A DNA stretch of 64,000 nt from Colwellia sp. MB02u-6 (GTDB lineage: Bacteria; Pseudomonadota; Gammaproteobacteria; Enterobacterales; Alteromonadaceae), in contig NZ_JACGVG010000031.1 of the NCBI RefSeq assembly GCF_014077095.1, positions 1 to 64,000 of the forward strand, given 5' to 3'. Under the pieces are notes generated by a model. The model made no database searches. It was not told where the DNA came from and was given only the letters and a program-made list of their open reading frames with translations. Below are positions 26,597 through 34,772 of the stretch, piece by piece. Position 1 is the stretch's first letter; each line of letters begins with the position of its first letter. A program made the position numbers and the translations under genes.

Positions 26597-27484
26597 CTAT
26601 GCCCAGAGTAATAAAATCACTACGCTGGTAATGATCAAAAGCATGCCCAAAAACTCTACTAAGGATATTTTTTCTTTAAATATTCTATAGGTAATAAACA
26701 AGGTGATGAAAAACTCAACCTGCCCTAATGCTTTGACATAGGCAGCATTTTGAAAGCTTGCTGCGGTAAACCAACCGATAGAGCCTATTACGCTAGTTAC
26801 GCCAACAAACAAACAAATACGCCAATACTTGACCATTAACCCTAATTGATTTTTGTCTTGAAAATAGACATAAACAAAAGATATAACTGATTGAACCGTG
26901 ATCATAAATACTAAGGTGACCGCAGCACTGAGTAGTAAATCGGTTTCTAATGCTAAACTTGATTGTCTTATCAGCAATGTTGTTATGGCTAAACCTAAGC
27001 CAGCAGCAAGGCCAAACCCAGCACCCGGGTTACGAAATACATCGTTAAAAGTAAATTTTACTTTTGACACGAGTAAAATACCGACAACCCCAACAGCAAC
27101 AGAAAACCAACCTAAGTAAGTTAAATTGGTTGAAAAGAGTAAGGCGCCAACAACAGCAACTAGAATAGCCTCTGTTTTTGCTAAACTAGAAGCGACGGAA
27201 AAATTACGATATTTAAAAGCAATAACTAAGCAAACTGTGCCAATGATTTGGGCAAAACAAGCGATCAGTGCATATTTTAGGAAGTTTGGATTAATTGTTG
27301 GCATCTCTAGCTGGCGATATTCAAGTATCCACCATAGATATAACCAAGCAAAAGGTAGCGCATATAAGTAGCGTACACCGGTATTTGCCATGGCATTTAG
27401 GTGGCTTGAAAGTTGCTTTTGTCCAGCGGTGCGAATGGCTTGCATAAGTGCCGCTAATAAAGTGAAGTAAATCCAAATGTCCAA
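26597..27484 (-). CDS. EamA/DMT-family transporter
   Basis: A 295-residue protein made of two five-helix EamA repeats, so ten transmembrane segments, typical of drug/metabolite exporters such as those for amino acids. Recognisable features are the amphipathic start (IYFTLLAALMQAIRTAGQKQ) and the second-half RIFKEKISLVEFLGMLLIIT, the usual end of an EamA repeat. The substrate is unknown. It follows the ctlX-ocd pair on the same strand after 107 bases, so it may export a product or intermediate of that module, but a separate unit is equally possible. Confidence 0.85.
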   Translation of the reverse strand: MDIWIYFTLLAALMQAIRTAGQKQLSSHLNAMANTGVRYLYALPFAWLYLWWILEYRQLEMPTINPNFLKYALIACFAQIIGTVCLVIAFKYRNFSVASSLAKTEAILVAVVGALLFSTNLTYLGWFSVAVGVVGILLVSKVKFTFNDVFRNPGAGFGLAAGLGLAITTLLIRQSSLALETDLLLSAAVTLVFMITVQSVISFVYVYFQDKNQLGLMVKYWRICLFVGVTSVIGSIGWFTAASFQNAAYVKALGQVEFFITLFITYRIFKEKISLVEFLGMLLIITSVVILLLWA

Positions 27485-27591
27485 AAAAATTCCTAAATAT
27501 TATTTTATGCTTGTTTAATAAATAAAAAGCACGATACAGCTGTTTAATCTATTGGTTAAGTAGCTGCACCGTGAAAGTGAGCGTATGGCTT

Positions 27592-28515
27592 TTATTTTTT
27601 AGATAAATGAATACCAGCCAACATACAGCGAATAGAACCGCCAGCGAGTTCTATTGTAGGTACATCAATAGGGACAATCTGAACGTAACTTTCAATCATC
27701 AATACCTGGCTTGCAGTCAACGAATTATAGGCTGTTGTAGACATAGCTAAAATATTACCATTAGGTGTTGAAAGCTCTAATGCATTACCGGCAAAGTTGC
27801 ATATTTGCTGATAGGTTAGTTCAATAATTTCTTTATCACTTTTTTGAAAACGTTCGATTAAATTTGTGCGCTCTACTAAATTTTTAACACAATCTAATCC
27901 AATGAGTACAAAGTCAGTCGCCATACTCATTAAAACATTGGTATGGTATATGGCTACATTATCATCATCTGTGGCCGTAAAGGGTACAGGCTGATAATCA
28001 AAGTCTTTACAAAATTGATTCAGCACACGTTCACTCATTCGATTTGAAATAACGGCATAAGCATATCTATTTGAGTGGTCTAACACCATAGAGCCAGTGC
28101 CTTCTAGAAAAAGATGCTGTTCTTCTAGCATAGAATAATCGATAACTTTATTGACTTGGTATTCTTTTGATAATATTTTTATAATTTCTGGATTCTTTTC
28201 TTTGCGACGATTCTCACAATACATGGGAAAAATGCCAATAGTGCCATCTTCATGAGTTGTAAACCAATTGTTTGGAAAAACAGAATCTGGCGTGTCTTTT
28301 GTAAAATCATCAAAAGCATGTACGGTAACACCATGTGATCTCAATATTTCAATCGTTTTTTGAACCTCTTTTCCTGCTTCGGCTGTAATATATTCAGCTG
28401 ACACATTAAGACTTGTCTGTTGAAATACATTATCCGCTGCGGTTTCTGGATTCGCTATAAAATGGTGCGGACGGATCATAACAACAGCAGAGGGTGATTG
28501 ATTAGCGTTTTTCAT
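27592..28515 (-). CDS. ctlX: Citrulline hydrolase-like enzyme CtlX (amidinotransferase fold)
   Basis: A 307-residue member of the guanidino-group-modifying superfamily (arginine deiminase, DDAH). The pattern PDSVFPNNWFTTHEDGTIGI (76-95), LEGTGSM with catalytic Glu138, H191 in YHTNVLM and Cys297 in GGSIRCMLAG matches the CtlX type, which hydrolyses citrulline to ornithine, CO2 and ammonia. An alternative is a DDAH-like activity on methylated arginine. It lies 28 bases downstream of the ornithine cyclodeaminase gene on the same strand, which gives a direct citrulline to ornithine to proline route. The symbol is from family resemblance. Confidence 0.8.
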   Translation of the reverse strand: MKNANQSPSAVVMIRPHHFIANPETAADNVFQQTSLNVSAEYITAEAGKEVQKTIEILRSHGVTVHAFDDFTKDTPDSVFPNNWFTTHEDGTIGIFPMYCENRRKEKNPEIIKILSKEYQVNKVIDYSMLEEQHLFLEGTGSMVLDHSNRYAYAVISNRMSERVLNQFCKDFDYQPVPFTATDDDNVAIYHTNVLMSMATDFVLIGLDCVKNLVERTNLIERFQKSDKEIIELTYQQICNFAGNALELSTPNGNILAMSTTAYNSLTASQVLMIESYVQIVPIDVPTIELAGGSIRCMLAGIHLSKK

Positions 28516-28543
28516 TAAGGTGTCCTTAAGCTGGGAATAATAA

Positions 28544-29557
28544 CTAGTTCAGTAATTCGAAGAGATTTTTTTGATCTGTAAGCTCAGGCACTAACTCAAT
28601 AGTTTCGCCAATTTTATGTTCCACGATGAGATCCTTGAGTAATCTCAGTGCTGAATAATCTTCTAATGCAAAACCAACCGAATCAAAGATGGTAATTTCA
28701 TCATCTGAAGTTCTACCAAGGTGCTTGTTAGCAATAACTTGCCAAAACTCAGTAACAGGGTGATCGTCAGGCAATTGTTGAATGTCACCTTCAATTCTTG
28801 ATTGCGGTGCATACTCAACAAAAATTGAGCCTTTAATCAGAATTTGTGCATCAATTTCTGTTTTTCCTGGGCAATCACCACCCACGCCATTGATATGAAC
28901 ACCAGCCTTAATCATGTCAAGAGTAATTATCGTCGCTAGTTTTTTATCAGCAGTAACCGTGGTAATAATATCAGCATCTAAGGTGGCTTCTTTTACACTG
29001 TCACAAATAATGATGTCTAAGTCAGAGTATAATGAGAGGTTACGTACTAATTTTTCACTTGCCTTACGGTCAACATCAAAGCATTTTATTTTTGTTATGC
29101 CTAAAAGGCGATGAAAAGCGATTGCTTGGAAATCACTTTGACAGCCGTTACCAATTAAGGCCATGGTGGTTGAATTAGCTCTAGCAAGCTTTTTAGCTAC
29201 CATAACTGATGTTGCCGCTGTTCTTAAGGCTGTTGTTAACGTTAGCTCAGATAAGAGTACAGGATAACCCGTATCTACATCAGCTAAAACACCAAATGCC
29301 ATCACAGTTGAGAAGTTTTTGTGTCCATTATCTGGATGACCATTTACATATTTAAAAGCGTACTGATTAGCATCTGATATTGGCATGAGTTCAATAACGC
29401 CCGATTCGCTATGGTTAGCCAATCGAGCTGATTTATCAAATTCTGCCCACCTTAGAAAATCTGACTCTAAATAAGTAACCAGTCTTTCGATGACATGTTC
29501 TGTGCCTATTTTTTTTGTCAGTGCAGCGATTGTTTTAACGTCAGTAAAAATGGTCAT
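28544..29557 (-). CDS. Ornithine cyclodeaminase
   Basis: A 337-residue cytoplasmic NAD-dependent enzyme of the ornithine cyclodeaminase/mu-crystallin family, converting ornithine to proline plus ammonia. The substrate-binding part has ELMPISDANQYAFKYVNGHP, and the Rossmann part has MALIGNGCQSDFQAIAFHRL (GxGxxS-type). The NGVGGDCPGKTEID segment is where the catalytic Asp of this family lies. It is the first gene of a likely ctlX operon and is controlled by the adjacent Lrp-type gene located 193 bases upstream on the same strand. Residues that separate it from alanine or lysine cyclodeaminases were not checked. Confidence 0.88.
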   Translation of the reverse strand: MTIFTDVKTIAALTKKIGTEHVIERLVTYLESDFLRWAEFDKSARLANHSESGVIELMPISDANQYAFKYVNGHPDNGHKNFSTVMAFGVLADVDTGYPVLLSELTLTTALRTAATSVMVAKKLARANSTTMALIGNGCQSDFQAIAFHRLLGITKIKCFDVDRKASEKLVRNLSLYSDLDIIICDSVKEATLDADIITTVTADKKLATIITLDMIKAGVHINGVGGDCPGKTEIDAQILIKGSIFVEYAPQSRIEGDIQQLPDDHPVTEFWQVIANKHLGRTSDDEITIFDSVGFALEDYSALRLLKDLIVEHKIGETIELVPELTDQKNLFELLN

Positions 29558-29750
29558 AATAATTCCTCTGTTTAATTAATAGGAATTATGAACCTGATAA
29601 GCGCCAACTATTAGTATAAGCTTTTCACTAAATTGATAACTAACTATGCAGTTTGCTATGTGTTTGTTTTATTTTGATAGGTTTGATTGTGGCGAGCAGG
29701 TAAATTTTACACTATTCATTAAAATATAACGCTCAAAGAGTCATGTTTTA

Positions 29751-30194
29751 CTATGATCTGATTTGATGGGATGAGAGTAAAATGCTGGTTTCAGAAGCCG
29801 AAATTTCGGATATTCCTCTTATTCGACATAATATCCTATCAAACTCTTCAAGTGAGCTTGTTTGCAACTCAACAAGCATATCCCATCGACCATTGGTTGT
29901 ATGAATAGTACAAACACTAGGCTCTGACATAAGAGCGAACTTAACATTTTTAGTTGAACTGCCCTTTATTTCAATATTCATATGAGCACGAACCAAAGAC
30001 ATTGTATCATCAGTTTCTGTCGAGACTAATATAGTATAACCTGTGATGATATTGCGCTTCTCTAACTTGGTTAATCTATTTTGTACCGTTGCTCGGGAAA
30101 CATTAATTTTTTTAGCTAAATCGGACACAGAGGTACGAGCATCTGTTCGAAGTATGCTAATTAATTGTCTATCGATATTATCAAGTTCTCTCAT
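29751..30194 (-). CDS. Lrp/AsnC-family regulator
   Basis: A 147-residue Lrp-type protein: N-terminal helix-turn-helix (DNIDRQLISILRTDARTSVS, then AKKINVSRATVQNRLTKLEK) and C-terminal RAM ligand domain, here with CTIHTTNGRWDMLVELQTSS. I start at the ATG at 30194 (MRELDNIDRQ); a TTG seven codons upstream is in frame but adds atypical residues. It lies between the ocd-ctlX genes and a divergent AGCS symporter gene, so it probably controls both in response to arginine, ornithine or proline. Two palindromes in the divergent gap are candidate sites. Confidence 0.88.
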   Translation of the reverse strand: MRELDNIDRQLISILRTDARTSVSDLAKKINVSRATVQNRLTKLEKRNIITGYTILVSTETDDTMSLVRAHMNIEIKGSSTKNVKFALMSEPSVCTIHTTNGRWDMLVELQTSSLEEFDRILCRIRGISEISASETSILLSSHQIRS

Positions 30195-30226
30195 ATTGAA
30201 AGAAGGCCTTAGCAAATTGTCATTTT

Positions 30227-30258
30227 ATTGTACAATATTAGTTAATTTACAAACTAAT
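30227..30258. promoter_or_regulatory. Candidate Lrp-type operators in the divergent gap
   Basis: A perfect ten-base palindrome ATTGTACAAT (30227-30236) directly adjoins ATTAGTT (30237-30243) paired with AACTAAT (30252-30258). Both lie between the Lrp-type and AGCS genes. Binding is inferred from position. Confidence 0.5.
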
Positions 30259-30320
30259 TAAAAGCAAATGTTTGTGGCACAATAAGTTCATCAATATTAA
30301 AAAATAAAAAAAAGAATAAT

Positions 30321-31811
30321 ATGAAAAAAATCTTAATTGGCATAACAACATTTTTTATAAGTTTAAGTGCAATGGGCGCTGAGTTAACTATCGATCAAAA
30401 GATTGATCAGCTACTTATCCCTGTCGCAGATTTATTTACCGGTATCATTTTTTACAGTATTGATGTGGCCGGTACTCAGTTTCCGCTTATTGTTCTGTGG
30501 CTCATTGTTGCTGCTGTGATTTTTACCTTCTATTTTGGTTTTCTTAATATTCGTGGATTTTCTCATTCTTGCAAGGTTATACGTGGTGATTTTTCAAACC
30601 CTGATGATCCAGGTGAAGTCAGTCACTTTCAAGCATTAACCACAGCACTTTCGGGTACTGTAGGTTTAGGTAATATTGCCGGTGTCGCTATTGCGGTTTC
30701 AATTGGTGGGCCTGGCGCGACATTTTGGATGATCATCGCTGGTTTTATGGGCATGTCGACAAAATTTCTTGAATGTACTTTAGGTGTGAAATATCGGCGC
30801 ATAAATGCACAAGGACAGGTTCATGGCGGACCTATGTATTACCTTAAAGATGGTTTAGCCGAATTGGGTTTTAAAAAACTCGGTAAAGTATTAGCGAGTT
30901 TTTTTGCCGTGTGTTGTGTCGTGGCGTCATTGTGTGGCAGCAATATGCTGCAATCAAACCAAGCCTTTCAGCAATTTGTTATTGCTATGGGTAATGAAAC
31001 CAGTTTTTGGGCAGACAAAGGTTGGCTCTTCGGTAGTATACTCGCCGTTGTTATTGGTGTTGTTATTATTGGTGGTATTAAAAGTATAGTCAAAGTTACT
31101 GAAAAAGTTGTGCCTTTAATGGCGGGACTTTATTTGTCAGCGGCTCTTTTTGTTTTAGCCTATCACTATACAGAAATTCCGCATGCGGTCAGTCTTATTA
31201 TTAATGGTGCATTCAATCCTACAGGTGTTGTTGGTGGTATTATTGGTGTGATGATACAGGGCTTTAAACGTTCAACATTTTCAAGTGAAGCCGGTGTTGG
31301 TGCCGCTTCAATTGCTCACGCAACCGCCTCTACAAAAGAGCCTGTTAGAGAGGGGTATGTGGCGTTACTCGAACCTTTTATCGATACCATTGTTATCTGT
31401 ACCATTACTGCATTAGTGATTGTTATTACGGGGGCTTATCAAACAACAGAGGGTATTGATGGCGTTGCGTTAACGTCTAGAGCATTTGCCAGTGTTATTT
31501 GGTGGTTTCCTTATGTGCTAAGTGTTGCCGTATTGATGTTTGCTATTTCAACCATGATTTCATGGGCATACTATGGTTCTATTGCTTGGGGATATTTGGT
31601 GGGTGAATCGAAAGTATTAGATTTACTTTATAAGGTCGTTTTTTGTATGTGCACTGCGTTAGGTGCCTCGGTAAGTTTAAATGCTGTTATTGCCATATCA
31701 GATTCAATGTTCTTTTCGATGGCCATTGCAAATATCATCGGATTGTATTTCTTAGCACCGCAAGTCAAAGTTGATTTGAAGCAGTACCAAAAAACATACT
31801 GCCCAAAATAA
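30321..31811 (+). CDS. AGCS-family sodium/amino-acid symporter
   Basis: A 496-residue inner-membrane protein of the alanine/glycine:cation symporter family. Typical segments are FQALTTALSGTVGLGNIAGV, GGPGATFWMIIAGFMGMSTK, RRINAQGQVHGGPMYYLKDG and FKRSTFSSEAGVGAASIAHA. An N-terminal signal-like helix with AMGAEL is followed by a periplasmic segment, common in marine members. Substrates of the family are small neutral amino acids; the context of citrulline/ornithine/proline genes and an Lrp regulator hints at a related one. A strong hairpin follows the stop. Confidence 0.92.
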   Translation: MKKILIGITTFFISLSAMGAELTIDQKIDQLLIPVADLFTGIIFYSIDVAGTQFPLIVLWLIVAAVIFTFYFGFLNIRGFSHSCKVIRGDFSNPDDPGEVSHFQALTTALSGTVGLGNIAGVAIAVSIGGPGATFWMIIAGFMGMSTKFLECTLGVKYRRINAQGQVHGGPMYYLKDGLAELGFKKLGKVLASFFAVCCVVASLCGSNMLQSNQAFQQFVIAMGNETSFWADKGWLFGSILAVVIGVVIIGGIKSIVKVTEKVVPLMAGLYLSAALFVLAYHYTEIPHAVSLIINGAFNPTGVVGGIIGVMIQGFKRSTFSSEAGVGAASIAHATASTKEPVREGYVALLEPFIDTIVICTITALVIVITGAYQTTEGIDGVALTSRAFASVIWWFPYVLSVAVLMFAISTMISWAYYGSIAWGYLVGESKVLDLLYKVVFCMCTALGASVSLNAVIAISDSMFFSMAIANIIGLYFLAPQVKVDLKQYQKTYCPK

Positions 31812-31822
31812 TATCACCCCAT

Positions 31823-31859
31823 TTAAAGATTAAATGCTTAAGTAGCATTTAATCTTTAA
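31823..31859 (+). terminator. Terminator-like hairpin after the AGCS gene
   Basis: A 16-bp perfect stem, TTAAAGATTAAATGCT (31823-31838) with its complement at 31844-31859, and a five-base loop, starts 11 bases after the stop. The T-rich part is within the 3' arm. Confidence 0.65.
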
Positions 31860-32017
31860 TCTGTGATACCAAGCCATCAGCACTTTTTAATTTTTGTCTA
31901 TAGACTTTCTATCGACAAAAATGAGTGAGTAATAAGCGGCTAACGAAACTTTAAATGTTCCCGTTTTATTTTTTATTACTATCTGTTGGGCTATTATCAA
32001 ACTTAAGCAGTTTCGAT

Positions 32018-32062
32018 GTGAGGACGACCTTACCGCTCTATTTATATCAGAGGACGACCTCT
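32018..32062 (+). promoter_or_regulatory. Guanidine-II (mini-ykkC) riboswitch
   Basis: Two small hairpins each present the loop ACGA closed by G-C pairs: GTGAGG-ACGA-CCTTAC at 32018-32033 and AGAGG-ACGA-CCTCT at 32049-32062, joined by 15 bases. Tandem hairpins with ACGR loops define the guanidine-II class, which switches on guanidinium exporter genes. The second hairpin ends eight bases before a GAG ribosome site for gdx at 32071-32073. Its CTC (32059-32061) could pair with that GAG, fitting translational control. The downstream gene is exactly the expected Gdx/SugE type. Confidence 0.88.
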
Positions 32063-32080
32063 ATATTATTGAGTGCTTAC

Positions 32081-32395
32081 ATGTCTTGGTTTATCTTATT
32101 TATTGCAGGAACTTTGGAAGCTGGCTGGTTAGTTGGTCTTCAAAAATCCGAATCTTTTACAAAACCCTATTATATAATCTTTGCAATTTTCTCAATGGCA
32201 CTTAGTTTAGTGTTATTTTCAGTTACTTTAAAAGAAATTCTGATTACTACAGCTTACATTGTTTGGTTGGCTGTTGGAGCATCATCCATTTCTATCATAA
32301 ACCATTATTTTTTTGAACAACCAATCACGATTCAACAATTATTCTGTTTTTGCTTAATATTTATTGGCGTGCTTTGCTTAAAAATATCTAATTAA
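32081..32395 (+). CDS. gdx: Guanidinium exporter Gdx (SugE-type SMR protein)
   Basis: A 104-residue, four-helix small multidrug resistance protein. It begins MSWFILFIAGTLEAGWLVGL with the essential Glu13 in TM1, and continues with TAYIVWLAVGASSIS and a final FCFCLIFIGVLCLKIS. This pattern matches the SugE/Gdx subfamily, which exports guanidinium as a dimer in exchange for protons. An in-frame ATG 126 bases earlier gives 42 extra residues but runs through the riboswitch, so I start at 32081, which gives the normal length. It follows the arginine/citrulline module and precedes an ACT-domain gene by 27 bases. Confidence 0.9.
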   Translation: MSWFILFIAGTLEAGWLVGLQKSESFTKPYYIIFAIFSMALSLVLFSVTLKEILITTAYIVWLAVGASSISIINHYFFEQPITIQQLFCFCLIFIGVLCLKISN

Positions 32396-32422
32396 TATAA
32401 TCAACAAAGTGAGTAAATAAAT

Positions 32423-32830
32423 ATGTCTGGTGAAATCGATCTAAAAAAACTAATTGCTGCAATGACTCCCGTTCTTGCTGAGACAGAATATGTTTTTGGC
32501 ACGCTTGAGACTAATAGCTATGAACAGCTAGCCCAGTTAGAACCTATTGGTACATTTCAAGAGAAAGAAGGATTAACGGTTATTGTTAAAAAAGAAAAAG
32601 CGGAGGAGTTTAATATTATACATTCAGGTACATTTAGATGTATCACGTTAACTGTACATTCTAGCCTTGATGCTGTTGGTTTAACGGCTGCTGTTGCAAC
32701 CAAATTAACGCAAGCAAATATTAGCGCAAATGTTATAGCGGCGTATTATCATGATCATATATTTATTGCATCACAAGATGCCGAAAAAGCATTGGCTTGT
32801 CTAAATGAACTTGTCCTTCAGGAACAATAA
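32423..32830 (+). CDS. ACT-domain protein
   Basis: A 135-residue cytoplasmic protein of the COG3602-like ACT-domain group: an N-terminal ACT-like segment (MTPVLAETEYVFGTLETNSY) followed by the second (FRCITLTVHSSLDAVGLTAA through HDHIFIASQDAEKALACLNE). Such proteins bind amino acids, but no enzyme activity is known for this group. It has a good start (GTGAG upstream) 27 bases after gdx and is probably co-transcribed with it. A role in sensing an amino acid linked to the neighbouring module is possible but unproven. Confidence 0.8.
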   Translation: MSGEIDLKKLIAAMTPVLAETEYVFGTLETNSYEQLAQLEPIGTFQEKEGLTVIVKKEKAEEFNIIHSGTFRCITLTVHSSLDAVGLTAAVATKLTQANISANVIAAYYHDHIFIASQDAEKALACLNELVLQEQ

Positions 32831-33625
32831 CAATTTAAGCCTATTTATGTGTTTATCAGTAAAATTTGCTTTGTAGAAGATCAAACTTGAACTGAGGCTT
32901 TTAGATATCAGGGCTTAGCTAAACCTGCCGGTGATGTTTACGCTAAGCACTTTAAGTGATGGTACACGGCGGAAATATAAGCTTGTCGGGTAGGTTTTGG
33001 ATTGTAAACAAGCATAAAGTAGACCTTATTATTGGCAGTAATATAATCGCCCATAGATTACCAAAAGCATCGGCTAGCCAATAACACTAGCCGAATTTAA
33101 ATGTCACCGGCTCCTTTCCTTATTACAGCGCTTTGGCTTAGTGTGTTTTTAAAGAGCCAACTATTAAGGGGAGGGGGATTTTAAATAATAATAATTATCA
33201 AGTGTACTGACCCTGCCGGCGCTATTATTGACAGTTAACGCATGGAAATTCGTGTCGAACAAGGCAAAGGAAGCCGAGATTGATACACTATACTGTCTTC
33301 CGTTCTATTTGAACGTCTTAGTGCTTGGTTATTTCCCAGATTAAATTAGACCAACCAGATGAGAGTATGCACTAAATCCACGTTTTAAAGAAAAGGTGAG
33401 TGTTGCCAAAACGACTAAAACGTCTGTATACATAGCTTATAAACACATTGACTGGAAGCTAACATTGGATGTGTTTATAGGCTAAACAAAAGATCGCTGT
33501 TAATAATATACTTCACGCCTTGAGTGATTATTTGAGAGCCATGTAAGCAATGTAATGGATACGTACCATGTGGAAAACATAAAATACCTCCAACCAGTGT
33601 GCGAACGTCTTTAAAATATTTACTT
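32831..33625. other. Non-coding stretch with a dead integrase fragment
   Basis: About 800 bases contain no intact gene. A tyrosine-recombinase remnant occupies about 33211-33348. Two hairpins are visible: CGGCTAG/CTAGCCG at 33071-33093, and ATAAACACAT (33439-33448) with ATGTGTTTAT (33469-33478). These may be terminators or ends of a lost mobile element. Nothing else was recognised. Confidence 0.55.
33211..33348 (+). pseudogene. Tyrosine recombinase/integrase remnant
   Basis: The plus-strand frame reads TDPAGAIIDS-stop-RMEIRVEQGKGSRD-stop-YTILSSVLFERLSAWLFPRLN-stop. The block DSxRMxIRVEQGKGxxDRY is characteristic of integron- and IS-associated tyrosine recombinases. The two internal stops fit CAA-to-TAA and CGA-to-TGA changes. 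Only a fragment of the catalytic domain remains. Confidence 0.75.
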
Positions 33626-34651
33626 TTAAAAGCCTTCTAACACTATTTTTCCGATTGATTTTCCTGATTCAAGCTCTGCATGAGCAGCTCTTAAATTTTT
33701 GGCATTAATAGTACCTAAGTTTTTACCCACTGTGGTTTGGATATGACCTTGGTCAATCAAGTCAGATATTTTATTAAGTAAGCGGTGTTGCTCGCTCATA
33801 TCACTGGTTTTAAACATAGAGCGGGTAAACATAAACTCCCAGTGTAGTGACAAACTTTTTACTTTAAGTTTGCTGACATCAAGGGATTTTGGATCGTCAA
33901 TTAAGGCAATTTTACCCATAGGCGCTAGCAGTTCAACATAGCTATCTAGGTATGAATCTGTGTGAGTTAAACTGGCAACGTGCGTTACCGGGCCAATATT
34001 TAATTGTTTAATTTGAGTCGTTAATGGTTTGGTATGATCGATAACATAATCAGCACCTAATTTTTTCACCCACGTTGCCGAACTTTCACGAGAGGCAGTT
34101 GCTATAACGGTTGCACCTGTGAGCTTATTCGCTAATTGAACTAAAATTGAGCCTACACCACCGGCAGCGCCAACAATTAAAATAACCTCGTTTGACTTTG
34201 TTGTTGAGTCAGGTTGTTGCTGTTTTATGGCTAAACGTTCAAATAATAATTCCCAAGCGGTAATGGCTGTTAACGGTAACGCGGCAGCTTCACTATCAGA
34301 TAAGCTTTTCGGTTTATGACCAACGATTCGCTCATCTACTAACTGATATTCGGCGTTACTGCCTTGGCGATTTAAATTTCCAGCATAAAACACTTTATCA
34401 CCGGGTGTAAAGTGGCTAACTAATTCACCTATCGCGACGACTTCTCCTACAGCATCCCAGCCGAGTACTTTGTATTCACCTTCTTCAGGTGCAGCATTCT
34501 GACGTATTTTGTAATCGACAGGATTAACCGCAATTGATGAGACTTTTACTAATAAGTCAACCCCTGACGCGGTTGGCTGTGGTAGTTCAATATCAATTAA
34601 AGAGGCTGAGTCGTTAATAGGTAATGATTGAGTGTAGGCAATTGCTTTCAT
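33626..34651 (-). CDS. Zinc-type alcohol dehydrogenase-like oxidoreductase (MDR)
   Basis: A 341-residue medium-chain dehydrogenase/reductase: a GroES-like N-terminal domain (IAVNPVDYKIRQNAAPEEGE) and an NAD(P)-binding Rossmann domain (ILIVGAAGGVGSILVQLANK). The zinc-ligand cysteines of true alcohol dehydrogenases are not evident, so a zinc-free quinone oxidoreductase-like enzyme is more likely despite the family name. I start at the ATG at 34651, preceded by AGGGAAAA; an upstream in-frame TTG (34675) lacks support. It is divergent from a LysR-type gene 121 bases away, which probably regulates it. Confidence 0.85.
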   Translation of the reverse strand: MKAIAYTQSLPINDSASLIDIELPQPTASGVDLLVKVSSIAVNPVDYKIRQNAAPEEGEYKVLGWDAVGEVVAIGELVSHFTPGDKVFYAGNLNRQGSNAEYQLVDERIVGHKPKSLSDSEAAALPLTAITAWELLFERLAIKQQQPDSTTKSNEVILIVGAAGGVGSILVQLANKLTGATVIATASRESSATWVKKLGADYVIDHTKPLTTQIKQLNIGPVTHVASLTHTDSYLDSYVELLAPMGKIALIDDPKSLDVSKLKVKSLSLHWEFMFTRSMFKTSDMSEQHRLLNKISDLIDQGHIQTTVGKNLGTINAKNLRAAHAELESGKSIGKIVLEGF

Positions 34652-34772
34652 GTTTTTTCCCTGAGTATGTTTCAATTAATCGTTAAGTTATCTTGGCAGT
34701 AATGATAGGGCTTGCTTGATAATAAATAAACAGCATAATGATTGAATCTTTATCAAATTATTTTTGACAATT

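Noticed and set aside
31955-32080. N-terminal 42-codon extension of gdx
   Set aside because: It runs through the riboswitch hairpins; starting at 32081 gives the normal family length and N-terminus.
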